This document shows positions 9,107-19,920 of a DNA stretch of 64,000 bases, in pieces (the stretch's first letter is position 1; each line of letters begins with the position of its first letter). Both the position numbers and the translations under genes were made by a program. The stretch covers positions 1,302,001 to 1,366,000 of the forward strand of contig NC_083394.1 in assembly GCF_030864355.1 (NCBI RefSeq), written 5' to 3'. The stretch is from Cutaneotrichosporon cavernicola (taxonomy: Eukaryota > Basidiomycota > Tremellomycetes > Trichosporonales > Trichosporonaceae). The notes under the pieces are model-generated. The model had not been told where the DNA came from. It saw nothing but the letters and a program-made list of their open reading frames with translations, and did not search any database.

Positions 9107-12100
9107 AGATTGATATTTGTCTAATCTTAGGGGAGCATAAAAAGTGCTCTATCTTACCTGACTGACTCGACCTCTGTATTGATGCCTGGAAGGACAGTAT
9201 AGGATATGTGATGACAAGGGAAGAAGGAATGATGACGGTACTGGCGCTTTCGTAACGAACAGCCTTGTCCCGTTTCGTCTGAGAGTCAGTCGAGAGCGAG
9301 ACTCGTCCTATCCTCCTATCCTCCTATCTTCCGCCCCAAAAACCCCAGCACTAATGATCGAACGATGAACCTCCCCCTGCTCCTACTCTGTCCAATTTTT
9401 TTATTGACTTGGACCAGAGACGGCCAGAGCTGCCATGTCTTGACGCGGCCAATCTTGCCAGGCGATCACGCACTTACGGCAGTCGCCGACACCGGCGACA
9501 CCACAATGGCCATTTTGTGAGCTCTTTCTGCCAGACGCTGTGCCAGACGCCGCCGCCTGTTCAACCCTTGGCTAGCTCAAAGCATCGGCACATTGGGCCC
9601 GAAAGCGATCGACCTTCCGGCCATGAGTCCTGATCGTATGATCGTCGGGTCGAGATCGGCAAGTCATATACCATCTTCATATCTCCACTTGTCACGCTGC
9701 CACGGGACAGAGTCGGACGATGGTCAACTGCAGAAGACGGGCGAAAGACATCTTCAGCGACCGGATTGAAACTCGTGACTGGTACGACTCTGTGGCTGGA
9801 ACCTTCAGACACCGTCGTGGCCTCGTGGAACCTCAAGTAATTCCACATGGCCAAGCCAGGAGCCAAGAGTATTGGCCCATGCGTGCCGATTCCACGACTA
9901 GGAAAAGTCAAGCGCAAAGTGTTAGCCAAACATCAGCCGCGTTTGTCTCACACTGCCCGCCGCCACCACGGCGACCACGGCCACAACGGCCACCACCCGC
10001 CCACTTGAAACCAAGCCTTAGCAATGTAGCCGCGGTGATCTGTCTCAGGACTGGGTGGGAGAGAGGCGGGCCGCGCAACCGACACGATCTTGGCGGGGTC
10101 GTGCGAGTACGCAGTCGTAGATACTCTCGTTGTCATGCCGGCATAATGTTCCCCTGGCCGTCGCCTGGGTAGGTTAACTAGGAGAGGGGCTGGCCACGTC
10201 GTAAAGGTGTTTCGAGTTTTTTTCTCAGTCCTGGGGATGGGAGTCATTGACAACAACGGCATGCTTTGCTCCACCCATGCCGTATCGTTTTGTTCGCTTG
10301 GGGACCTGGGGTACTTTGGGTCACTTCCCATGTCCATTGGATGAGCTTGTACAGAACCAGAAGGCGACGTCAATTGCCAGGGGTTTTCGTTTCGCCGTCA
10401 GCCCACGACGATGAACGAAACACTGCGCCCGCGTTTCGGGAGAGCGGTAGTCGATCTACAGTCGCTCAACGGACGTGCAGTGAGCTGATCGAATGTGGCA
10501 CCCGACTCTCACCCAAGACAACGGCTCCCAAGCTACCATTTTACCAAGAGCTGGGCCGTCCCAAGAATACAATTTGGCCCGATATCAGCTCCGTCTAGAA
10601 CCGGGTTGAGGGCCGCGAGGGATGGCTGGCGCCGTTTTGTGTTAGTCTGACTTTGCAGCTGAGAACAGTTCTCCCTTTCTCCATGCTCAGCTTGGCAGTT
10701 TGGCGGAACTCGTCAGGCATCCATGGCATGAAACCGTGTGCCAGGCACAGATCCCCCCCCTCTGTCTGTTCCGATCGTGTGCTGCGTCTCGAGCCTGGAC
10801 CCCTCAACCCAATGCATAGTCAAGGCAACCTTAGTTGCGTTGATGACAGCAGGCAACGTCACAATGCCATACTGTCAAGTCGTTCCAGAGTCTCTCTGCG
10901 GATGTGATTTCCCAACTCGGAGGGCAAACGCGCTGGAAATTTCCACCATGAAACGCAGGCTTGAGAGTGAGTCTATGATCAGGTTTGGAGAGACAACCTC
11001 GTGCGGAAAGCACTAGTCGAGCGTGACAGGTCCACCCACGTCGTGACAGCAGCACTCTCCAATATTGTGGTAAACCCTCAAAGAGCTTCACAGAATACAT
11101 GGTTAGTAACTGCTTGAACCCCAAGCGCCTCCAATTCAAACAAAGGGCTAGCGGGGACATGCCACTGTGCAAACTCTACTGGAATTCCAAGGACTTGCTG
11201 TTGTTCTGCTCTTCTGATCTTCGGTTCATGAAGCGAACTCTGTCCGCAGCCATGTCAGCTTGGCATTATTGGGAGGGCATGAACACCGACCTCGGAAATA
11301 CCTTTGCAAGGGTTCGTAGGGTCCAGTTCCGACTGCTATGGTGGCGCACGGGGTTCCGAGAGGCGCCGAAGTGGACGCACGACCTCCTTTGCAAGGGTGC
11401 ATCATGCGGTTGGTTGCACAGACTGGCAGCCACCGTTGCCGAGTGCCACCTGGGCCAGAAGTGGCGTTCATCTTGCGGGCCAGGAGTAGATCGCACAGAC
11501 ACTATCTGAATTCTGATTGATGGCGCAATGTTCCTAGGGACGCTGAGAAGCTGGGTCGCACGGGAAGACTTGATGAGTAGGTACTGTAACCATTCTTTGG
11601 GCGCGGGATCGCTGGTGACGGCAGCCGTTCTGTGGGTAACGCGCCGTAATCGTAGAACCGAGGATGTGCGTGTGCCATAAGTTTGGAGACAACTGTACAA
11701 GACCTTGTCGATGGCTAGCTGGGCATACAGTCGACATTGGACGAGGACTGACGCGTTGTTCCAGGGTGGCGCTTCCCGTGTACTTTTGGCGTCTTTTTCC
11801 TCCTCTCATCTTCCAAGCATTACCTTGTGTCCAACCAAGGAACGAAATCCAATCCCTGATCATAAACGCCACCCAGTAAGCGACAAGATCGACCAAGGGC
11901 AAAGGAACAAGCCACCCGTCCCGCTTGGCTTAAAGAGGTGGATATCCATGAACCACGTATTGCACTGCACATGGTGACCTTGTTTCTATTTTCCAAGCGA
12001 CCTGCCCAGCCCGGCTCAGTGTGCATCGGATTTCTATTTCTACTGGAGGCGATGCCGCAGTCAGCTCCACAATCCCGAACGCGAGTCTTGACCGTAACCA

Positions 12101-13638
12101 ACTCCCTGACTGTCGGAGGGGCTGGCTTGACCGGTACAGCAACAACGGCGCAGATGGCGGTGCGCGTCCTGCCACCCATGCGGTGTTCTTCAAAATGATC
12201 GGTTGACCGATTTTGCCGGAGCCATTTGCCTGACGTACTGCACGTGTAGACCAGGCTCAGGAGGGACGACAGGGCCAGCCTTCTCAACCTGTCGCCTTCC
12301 CAAGACCAACTGTTTGGGTTGATTGTGTTTCGAGTGGTTTGTTCCGCATCGCATCACATGTGTTGTTCATGGCCAGTTTCGGGTTGAGATCCTGCTCGTC
12401 TGATAGTTTGTATCAAGTTAATCAAGGATAGGCATGTGGCGACGAGATGATGCCAAAATGACCAGCCATTAACTGACGGAACCCCTGGAGCAACAAAAGA
12501 TTTGTTTGACGTTTTGGATGAGACGTGACCTTTTACAGTACAATCCAACAAAACTCGAGTTGGGTCAAAACTAAACGACCTCACCGAATGAGTGGAAGGG
12601 AGAGCGGAGCGCCTGCGTGTCTCCTGTGAGGCTTCCAGTTGTTCACAAGCACTTGAACAAGCTTCGAGAACCGGCAGCCACTGGATAATTGTGTAATTAG
12701 GCATGATGTCAGAGCGAGAATGTTGAGATGAAGAGTGATTAGTTTTTGGGCAGAGTTTCCAAGACACCACAATCAGCCTCCACTCTTTCCTATTACCCTC
12801 ACTCAACCCCTGAAAGGGGGGACTTGGATCTTTCCCTGTCTTCCCTGTTTTTCCCTGTTACCCCGATCAACTTGTTGAACCTGAGAGTGATAAACCCTGC
12901 CCGCTCTTTTTTTTTTCTAACCAAGACCCTGATTATTACTTTGATGCCCGAACGGATTAGTAACTGTGTCTTGGCTCTTGCTCTTGCTCGTGCTCTTGCT
13001 CTTGCTCTTGCTCGCCTCTTGTCACCGTCTCCATGTCTCTCCGTCTCATGGTAGACAAACTCCCTTAGTAACCCCTCGATGCCGATTATCTCTTCGTCAA
13101 ACCTGGGCCAGCGTGGGTCCTCTGGGTCCTCTGTCCTTACTATCAAGGAACTACTAGATCAAGGAGCCTCCCCACTCTGCAACGTCGGGACCGGGGAACG
13201 CAACCAAACCCTCATTCTCCAACCCAGCCAGACCCGGTCCAGGTGTGCGCCTTACGCGGCTCAGGCTCTTGACGCTCCTTGCGCTCTTACGCGCATACCA
13301 TCCATACCCGCCGCCGCCGCACACTAATCATGACTTGGACCAATATGTTGGTTACACACCCTCTCTCCCCTTCACTTCGCCGCCGCTCCCAATGCCGCGC
13401 GCGATTGCCCTCTAGCCCCTCTGCATGTCCTACCACTTCCCCTCTAGCCCACAACAGATACCCTTCATCTCTCACCTAATCGTCTGGTCTGGCCTACTCT
13501 ACCCCTTCCTGCTGTGTCTCGTCTCGTCTCGTCCATCTTCCTTGATCGACGGCCTTTCCCCGGCACCCCACCTCCATCAATCTATCGCCGTCTACCCGAC
13601 GCTTGGCTGCCTGAGCAAGTGTGTGTCTGTAGGTCATG
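9107..13638. other. 4.5-kb gene-poor region
   Basis: No frame here shows family motifs, codon bias or convincing splice-joined continuation. Frames of 110-155 codons on both strands (for example 11099-11509 plus, 11820-12287 minus) look like chance. The composition is less GC-rich than the coding parts. From about 12780 the plus strand turns C/T-rich, with a 12-T run near 12907, a TTGCTC hexamer repeat at about 12972-13015, and many C-rich blocks. The right end may be promoter or leader of the bZIP gene. A non-coding RNA or a decayed element cannot be excluded. Confidence 0.5.
12972..13015. repeat. TTGCTC hexamer repeat
   Basis: About seven imperfect copies of the hexamer TTGCTC, in the C/T-rich stretch upstream of the bZIP gene. 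Confidence 0.8.
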
Positions 13639-14457
13639 GTCAGAAGCTACGCTCCATCCCTCATCATATCGGCAACTGTTCGTCCTACTTGTCAACACAC
13701 CAACATCCCTAACACTTGTCGACACTCTCGCAGCCCTTTTTTTCCTTCGACACTCACTTCTTTCGTTGCTGTCGACACACGCACAACTTGATTAGTCATT
13801 CTCTTCATCCTTGTCAACTCCAGCACTGTGGTACGGTGATAACAATATCACGGCACAACTGCGTTACCTTTGGCCTTTCGGATTCCCTCTGCAGCCACTT
13901 CCACACCCAACTTTCTTTACGTTGGAAACAGACACCGACGCATACATACGTGCAGACGTACTCCTCGTTGAAAACCGAAAGAGTATCTATTCCTCCCCGC
14001 CAACCAAGAAGGAATCAGACGAGCGTAGTTACAACTTGGCAACCGGCACCGGCACCAACGCGTGATCGTTCCGTCTTTTGACTTCGCACTAGCTCCACCA
14101 CTGGCCACCAACCACAAGATCAGCAGCCGCAGACGCCGGACCGAGGCTCTATTCCCAACACGCATCTCGGCAGGTCTTTGGCCCTACAAACATCATCGTT
14201 CCACCGATAATCCCCACCGCATCCCCTCCCCCCATATTGGTGTTGTTGTACGGCATCGTGTGTGATCTTTCTACACTCTTCCATCCTCAAAGAATCCAAC
14301 GGCGACTCAGCGTCGAAAAGCAGTCAGGTTGACGACTTGGGACGCTTACTCAATTCCGAGTTGGTCACGATCAAACCCTCGACGCCTTCCGACAAACCTT
14401 GCCTCGATCCTCGGAGCAACTCCCATTCCGCACCGGCTCGGACAGGTTTTGGGAGAG
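13639..14457 (+). promoter_or_regulatory. ATG-free stretch, candidate long 5' leader of the bZIP gene
   Basis: 819 nt immediately before the bZIP start codon contain no ATG in any plus-strand frame, where about 13 would be expected by chance in even-composition DNA. The strand is rich in C, A and T with few G. This is best explained by selection against upstream start codons in a transcribed leader. The true transcription start is not known and untranslated introns may lie within it. Confidence 0.6.
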
Positions 14458-16075
14458 ATGCAAAGCTCTGGCGTTGGAGCACCGCCTGGTGGTCCACCCC
14501 CACCAGGACCACCTGGCGGCCCAGGAATCCCACGCGCCTCCACCGCCGACGACGGAGACAACCGTTCTCGAAATGCCAAAGCCCAGCGTCGCCACCGAGA
14601 AAAGCGCAAGGCACACTTCAAGGCCGTGAGTACTTCCCCATCCTGGACATCAACGACCGCAAGAGTGCATGGACTGCGACTGAAAACAATCGACGACTAG
14701 TTGATTGTGATTGTGCCTGTTACTGGTCAGCAGTCTTTTCACCACTTTCGCTTTTAGCGAGACAGAGTGCTCTACCGAACACAACTGCCACTAGAATCAG
14801 AGCTGACGGTGCGCCGCTTGACATGACACTTTAACCCCTGTCACGATACGTAACACTATTATCCTCATGCCTGAAATAACTACGGCATCGAAACGTCCAA
14901 CAGCTCGAGGAGCAAGTACAAATCCTCACTGCCCAGCTCGAGGATGCTCGACGACAAGTGGCAGCTGCGCAGTACGCGAGCAACACACGTCTCGCGTACT
15001 CCCCCGACGACAAGGGGATGCAACAATTAGTATCCGAGAACGCCTACCTCCGCGAAGAGAACGCAGACCTGCGTCGCCAGGTCTACTCTTTGCGAGTGAG
15101 TTATGGTGGTGGACGCGACCCGGGCTCGGCTGGACCCCTCCCACCACCACCCGCGGATCAACCGAAGACGACCACTGGCATCTGGCCAGAGGTCAAGACT
15201 GAGGCGGCACCCTATGGTGTTTACAGTGCACCCGGGAGCGCGGTGGTGTCGTCACCTCGCCTTCCCGGTTCTTCGCATGCCCGCACTCAGTCGCATCCTG
15301 GCGAATTTGTTCGCGTGAGTTGAGATCACCAACATACCTGCCGGTCTGCCGGTTGTTGCTGCTTTTTTTATTTTTGCGCAGGGCCTAGTCGCCTCCAACT
15401 AGAACAATAACCAACGCGACAGCTGACTTGGCAGGATCCTGCTGCAGAGCCATCAAGTGCTAATTCTTCCTACCCCCCACCCCTTTACCAGTTTGGGTCA
15501 GTGGTCGGCGACGACTTTCGGGGACCTGATCCCGCGCGTCATCAGCCACAGCGCGGTTCCAGCTCCACCTCGTCGAGGGGCCGTTTGATGTCTTCCTCCT
15601 CGGTCAGTGACAAGGTATTGATATTGCTAATATTTAGGCGCCTTCTCCTTCGCCGTACGTGACCTCGGCTCCATTCCCAACAGATCCACGCGCACACGCG
15701 CTTGGCGGGACGCCAACGCAGCCGTATTTGGTTCGCTATGAGTCTGCAGTGTACCCACCAGCGGCGCCACCTCCGCACAGTCTCCCGCGCTCTGCCGTCG
15801 GGTCAGGGAGCAGTGGAAGCTATGCGCACGCAACGACACCCGTCCAGGCCTACGTTCCCCGTGCCGAAGGTGAAGTAGCCTGGGGCCAGGACGTGAGTTG
15901 GGCGGCGCCCGTCACCGGGCCGCAGCCCTGACATTCGACACAGCCTGCTGCGTGCGGCGCTCCTGTTCGGCCACCTCATTCGAGCTCCGCGACTGGTTTC
16001 TCCGCCTCCCAAGCTGGATCAACATACCATGCCGGGTACCAGCAACCGCCACCACCTCCGCCTTTGCACGAGTAG
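14458..16075 (+). CDS. bZIP transcription factor, 377 aa
   Basis: Exons 14458-14625, 14904-15314, 15435-15602, 15638-15892, 15944-16075. The N-terminus is Gly/Pro-rich. The basic region spans about residues 35-56 with the exact bZIP spacing: N39-x7-R47-x9-L57. The zipper begins L57 and L64, continues weakly with Ala at heptad positions, and after an insert of about 20 residues a second perfect heptad run follows at L98, L105, L112 and L119. The remainder is Ser/Pro/Gln/Tyr-rich and probably disordered or an activation domain, ending in a run of six prolines before LHE. Intron 1 splits basic region from zipper. All joins keep the frame. The target genes are unknown. It probably acts in the nucleus as a dimer. 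Confidence 0.85.
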
Positions 16076-17911
16076 CGCCACATCATCGCATCACATCGTC
16101 ACTTATCCGATCGATTCCACAGCACATCCATCCCTACCACCCATCCCTTCCACTCCACACAACAATATAGAAAAGAGCCGCGGCATGACAACGCGGCCTC
16201 GACGCAGGCAACTCTGGGACATTTTCGCATGAACATCAACCGTTTTGTTTCGCCCGCTTTTGGTCATTGTTCAGTGTTTCGCCGCCCTTCCCTATCCCTC
16301 GCCCGCCGACCCGGAGCCATAACGGTGTTGTTATAATCTAGGAGCGCTAATAGTTGGAACGTGTACAAGTCGATTAGATATATTGCGCTGTGCCACGAAA
16401 CTGGACGCCACGAATTTGGCGGCATGTCAACGGCAACGGCTTGAATCGACCGTTGCTGCCTGACCTGACCTCCTCCCGAGGTGCGCGACTCTGCACATAT
16501 GCACTTGTAATTTAGCGCGAGCTGTTCTAATCATGCATGTGTTCATGTTGGGACGTCCATATTACTGAATTGGGCATGTGTCTCGGGAAGAAAATAACGC
16601 GTCATCAACAAAAAAAAAAAAAAGGATAGACGGACAAACCAACTATCGGGTCAAGCAAAATGGGTCATGAGGCCATACGACGGTGGATACGCCGATACGC
16701 CTTTCGCTCCACCGCGCTATCCGGGCAAAGCAAGTGGGGAATGAGATGGATCATTTCGAGCCCGCTCCACCTGAAATGTCCCTTGAGAAGAATACGGCCA
16801 TCACAGCAGAGAGCTTTGGCGGCTAGGGTGACAGTCTGTCTGTGTGCGATCGTGTCATTACTCGGGGCTGCCCGGTTCCCGTCATGTTCCCCAGAGTTGC
16901 CAGAGTAGCCAGATTACACCACCCGTTAAAACGCCCAGTACCGCGGTATGCCCATCCTGACGCTATAATCCCAGGCACGCGACAAGTGAGGCACGTGCTC
17001 TTTGATGCGATCGTGCCTGCACGTTCCTAGACCCGACGCAACATGAAAATGAGCTTACCTCATCTTTAATGTTCCCGCAGCTGAACGAATAGGGCGAACA
17101 TGTTGGGATTTGCCTGATCTTACTAGATCACTGGATCACTGGGCCGCACGTCAATTACGAGTGGAGCTCGAGCATGTCGCGGATACGGCTGCGCAAACAT
17201 CGTACGATGCTCTCGCGTGCACGCGACGAAGCGACGTACGCTACCTGCAGACGCCGGTTGCTGGGGCCTTAAGCTCGGTGGCGCCGAGGCACCGGCACCT
17301 TGTTGCTTGGCTTTGGTTGGGTTGGGTTGGGTGGCTTTTGGTGGAGTTGGGTGACGAGTTTCAGCGGTCGTTTCAAATCGAGTCTCCATGTCGCAATGAT
17401 GTGCTTGGGCAAGATCGGTGCCTCGCTCTCCTAAGACTGCGACTTTGAAACAACCATACTCGCAACTTTTGTGCCAACGCCATAAACCCAACGCTATGAC
17501 TTGGAAGAAGGGGCTCATTAATACAAGATCCCAAGATCAAGCGGCGATTAACGATGGGCACTGTAAGCATCCCTCTGGCTGCAGGTCTGACTGCTCGTTC
17601 TCAGCGTTCATCGTAATCACAGCGACTGTCCACGCGTACACTAGCCTCAGTTAGGGACTCGCCAAGTTCTCAAGGAGGGACCAGATCCAAGATATCTTCA
17701 TTGTGACCACTGGCGCGCTGCTTACCATCCTCATGAAACACAGAGCACATACTCTGTACTGACAATGGCTAGACAATAGACAAGGTACAAGATGACAACC
17801 ACGGTGACAAAATCAAGGACACAAGGACAACACCAGATCTCCTCTACTTCACGGCCCACCCGCGCGCGCTAGGACAACACCAGATCTCCTCTACTTCTCC
17901 GCCCACCCGCA
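16076..17911. other. intergenic region with an A tract
   Basis: 1.8 kb without a supported gene. A run of 14 A lies at 16610-16623. Small frames in both directions show no domain or codon signal. A direct repeat begins near the right end. Confidence 0.55.
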
Positions 17912-17928
17912 CTAGCGCGCGCTCGGAG
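17826..17928. repeat. imperfect direct repeat of about 45-50 bp
   Basis: Two adjacent copies begin GGACAACACCAGATCTCC (near 17826 and 17872) and share CTCTACTTC..GCCCACCCGC. The second copy runs into the stop codon and last codons of the orphan gene that ends at 17912. Confidence 0.75.
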
Positions 17929-18799
17929 CAGGAGCGCCGAATCCACTTCCCGGCCGGGGGTTGCCTGGCCCATAAGCAGGCGGGCACAGGATGTTCATGG
18001 CCTGGCGGTTGGTCATGCGGAAGAATTCGCGCATCGTGTCCTTCCGGACAGCCATGTAAAATAGTGCAAGGCTGCTGGGGTTGATAGCGAGCGCCTTCTC
18101 CTCGAGGCCGAATATGTAGAGCTGGTGCGCGAAAAGACGGGGGAGGGCGCGCGACGTGTCAATCACGGGCGCGAGGTGGGTTAGCAGGCGGTTCAGGGCC
18201 ACATGGTCCAGCGAGGGGTGGCGGGTGCCCTTTTCGAGGAGGACGAGCGTGCAGACGATGCGGGTGAAGTCGATGGACAGCTTCGAGGCGGCCAGGCCGG
18301 GCCGGGCGGGATTGGGAGGAGCGGGCTTGGACTTGGGGGACGCCTTCTTCTTGCCTGAGGTCTTGCATAGCTGACGGGTTGGCGAGCACGGGGCCCGTTT
18401 CTGAGTAGCGGCGGTTTCCTGCCCGGCCTGCTTCTGGGTGGTGATCGCCTTGACCATCTTCTCCCGGGTGGCCTGGGCTGCCGGCTCCAGCTCGCGCTTG
18501 TGCGGGGGAACGTACGGAAAGTGGACATACTCGCCTACAGGGTTGGGGGACCACTCCTCCACAAACTGAGAAAAGTACGCCTGCTCCTCCTCTGGTGAGG
18601 CAAACATGGGCTGGGGTGGGTCGGGCGTCGTGTCGAGAGGCACGTACGCGACGTCGAACATGCGGGCGACTTCAGCGCCATGCTCTTCCCCGTACTGCTT
18701 GCGCCGTTCGTCCCACTGCTGGCGTTGGTCCTCAAACTGTTGGGTGTCTTCCTCCAACCGCGAGTTGTAGGCCACTAGCATGGGTGCCTCTTCGATCAT
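17912..18799 (-). CDS. orphan protein, 295 aa
   Basis: Single-exon minus-strand frame. I chose the ATG at 18799 (MIEEAPML). A longer frame starts at 18835 but would run through a homopolymer C tract (G tract at 18806-18818 on the plus strand) encoding PPPPP, which is more likely leader. Residues about 15-35 look like a short acidic/Gln coiled coil. A basic, Pro/Lys-rich low-complexity middle (about 105-170) precedes a more structured C-terminal third containing ASKLSIDFTRIVCTLVLLE and FAHQLYIFGLEEKALAIN, possibly helical. No family recognised. The stop lies within a direct repeat. Confidence 0.6.
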   Translation of the reverse strand: MIEEAPMLVAYNSRLEEDTQQFEDQRQQWDERRKQYGEEHGAEVARMFDVAYVPLDTTPDPPQPMFASPEEEQAYFSQFVEEWSPNPVGEYVHFPYVPPHKRELEPAAQATREKMVKAITTQKQAGQETAATQKRAPCSPTRQLCKTSGKKKASPKSKPAPPNPARPGLAASKLSIDFTRIVCTLVLLEKGTRHPSLDHVALNRLLTHLAPVIDTSRALPRLFAHQLYIFGLEEKALAINPSSLALFYMAVRKDTMREFFRMTNRQAMNILCPPAYGPGNPRPGSGFGAPAPSAR

Positions 18800-19920
18800 G
18801 ATTGGGGGGGGGGGGGGGTTGGGATGAGGAAGCAAGAGGAGAGGAGAGTGGAAGTCAAGAGATGGGAGTGGAGAGCGGGCGAAGAAGATGGACTCGTGCG
18901 AGGCGGGTTGATATAGACAACAGCCGCAGTTGGGAGGTGAGGAGGCAAGGAAAGAGAGTAGTTTGCTTGTTTACCTCGCGGCTACCACACACAATGTCCT
19001 GGAATGACAATGTCCTCTGGATCACATCAATGACGCGAGACGTCTGTGTTGATCAGCATTGTTGTGAGTGGAGAGTGAAGGCAGTCACTGAGAGAAGGCA
19101 GTCATTGAGGGGTGAGTCTGCCACTGAGAGGTGGTCTGTCACTGAGAGTGAGTCTGCCACCGAGAGGTGAGTCTGCCACCTGGCCCATCACCATGGGACC
19201 TGTGTTCCATCACTCAGCAAACGTCATCTATGGACAATGGACCGGTTTGTGATGGTCCAGCCGCGATGTGTCTGTCGATATGGCGCGGCATGCTCGGTCT
19301 GGACTCTATCGCTCGATTTCTGATCTCGGAAGAGGCGGTGCATGATCGCAGCGAAGCCGACTCAACCTTGACTGATCACAGCGAAGCCGACTCAACCTTG
19401 ACTGATCACAGCGAAGCCGACTCAACCTTGACTGATCACAGCGAAGCCGACTCAACCTTGACTGATCGCAGCGAAGCCGACTCAACCTTGACGGTCATAT
19501 GTGGATGCACAGTGCTCCGCGCCGTAACCGTGATGGCGCAGTCGGATTGATCCGTATGGTACAAGGTCACGCACGCATCTCCCCCGACAAATTCCTACGG
19601 GTGACCTACGCACACACTTATGAGTGGGTATCCACAACCACACGCAAATATCGTTTTAAAACGCGGACTGACCACGGCAAGCACGACTGAGAGGTGATGG
19701 AGGTGTCTCTCGGTGGCAGCTTGTTGATCTGTGATGTGGGATCCAGTGGCGAATTCTCCGACCTGCTGACGAGATGCTCCACGCGCGTATCCATAAGCCT
19801 CATAGATACTCGTCGACACTGTATGTCGCGGACGGCAAGAGCAAGACTCCGCGCGCCACAAAAGATTGCATGTCATGTACAGTGGTATGGGCAGTATGCG
19901 GGGTATGGTGTAATACAAAG
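18800..19920. other. intergenic repeat-bearing region
   Basis: After the poly-G tract, 19075-19185 carries degenerate copies of a unit related to GAGTCTGCCACTGAGAG, and 19344-19493 a clean minisatellite. A frame from ATG 19230 to 19550 (106 codons) runs through the minisatellite but shows no other support. Confidence 0.6.
19344..19493. repeat. 30-bp minisatellite, five copies
   Basis: Five head-to-tail 30-bp units (19344-19373, 19374-19403, 19404-19433, 19434-19463, 19464-19493) that differ at only one or two positions (A/G at position 5, T/G at the last base). Because 30 is a multiple of three, one frame reads a repeated decapeptide D-H/R-SEADSTLT. The near identity points to recent expansion. 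Confidence 0.95.

Noticed and set aside
11099..12287. Overlapping frames of 120-155 codons on both strands in the gene-poor region
   Set aside because: No motif, no splice-joined extension, Cys/Trp/Arg composition typical of chance translation.
19075..19185. CRISPR-like spaced repeats
   Set aside because: The copies are degenerate, unevenly spaced and in a eukaryotic genome; they are simple local repeats.
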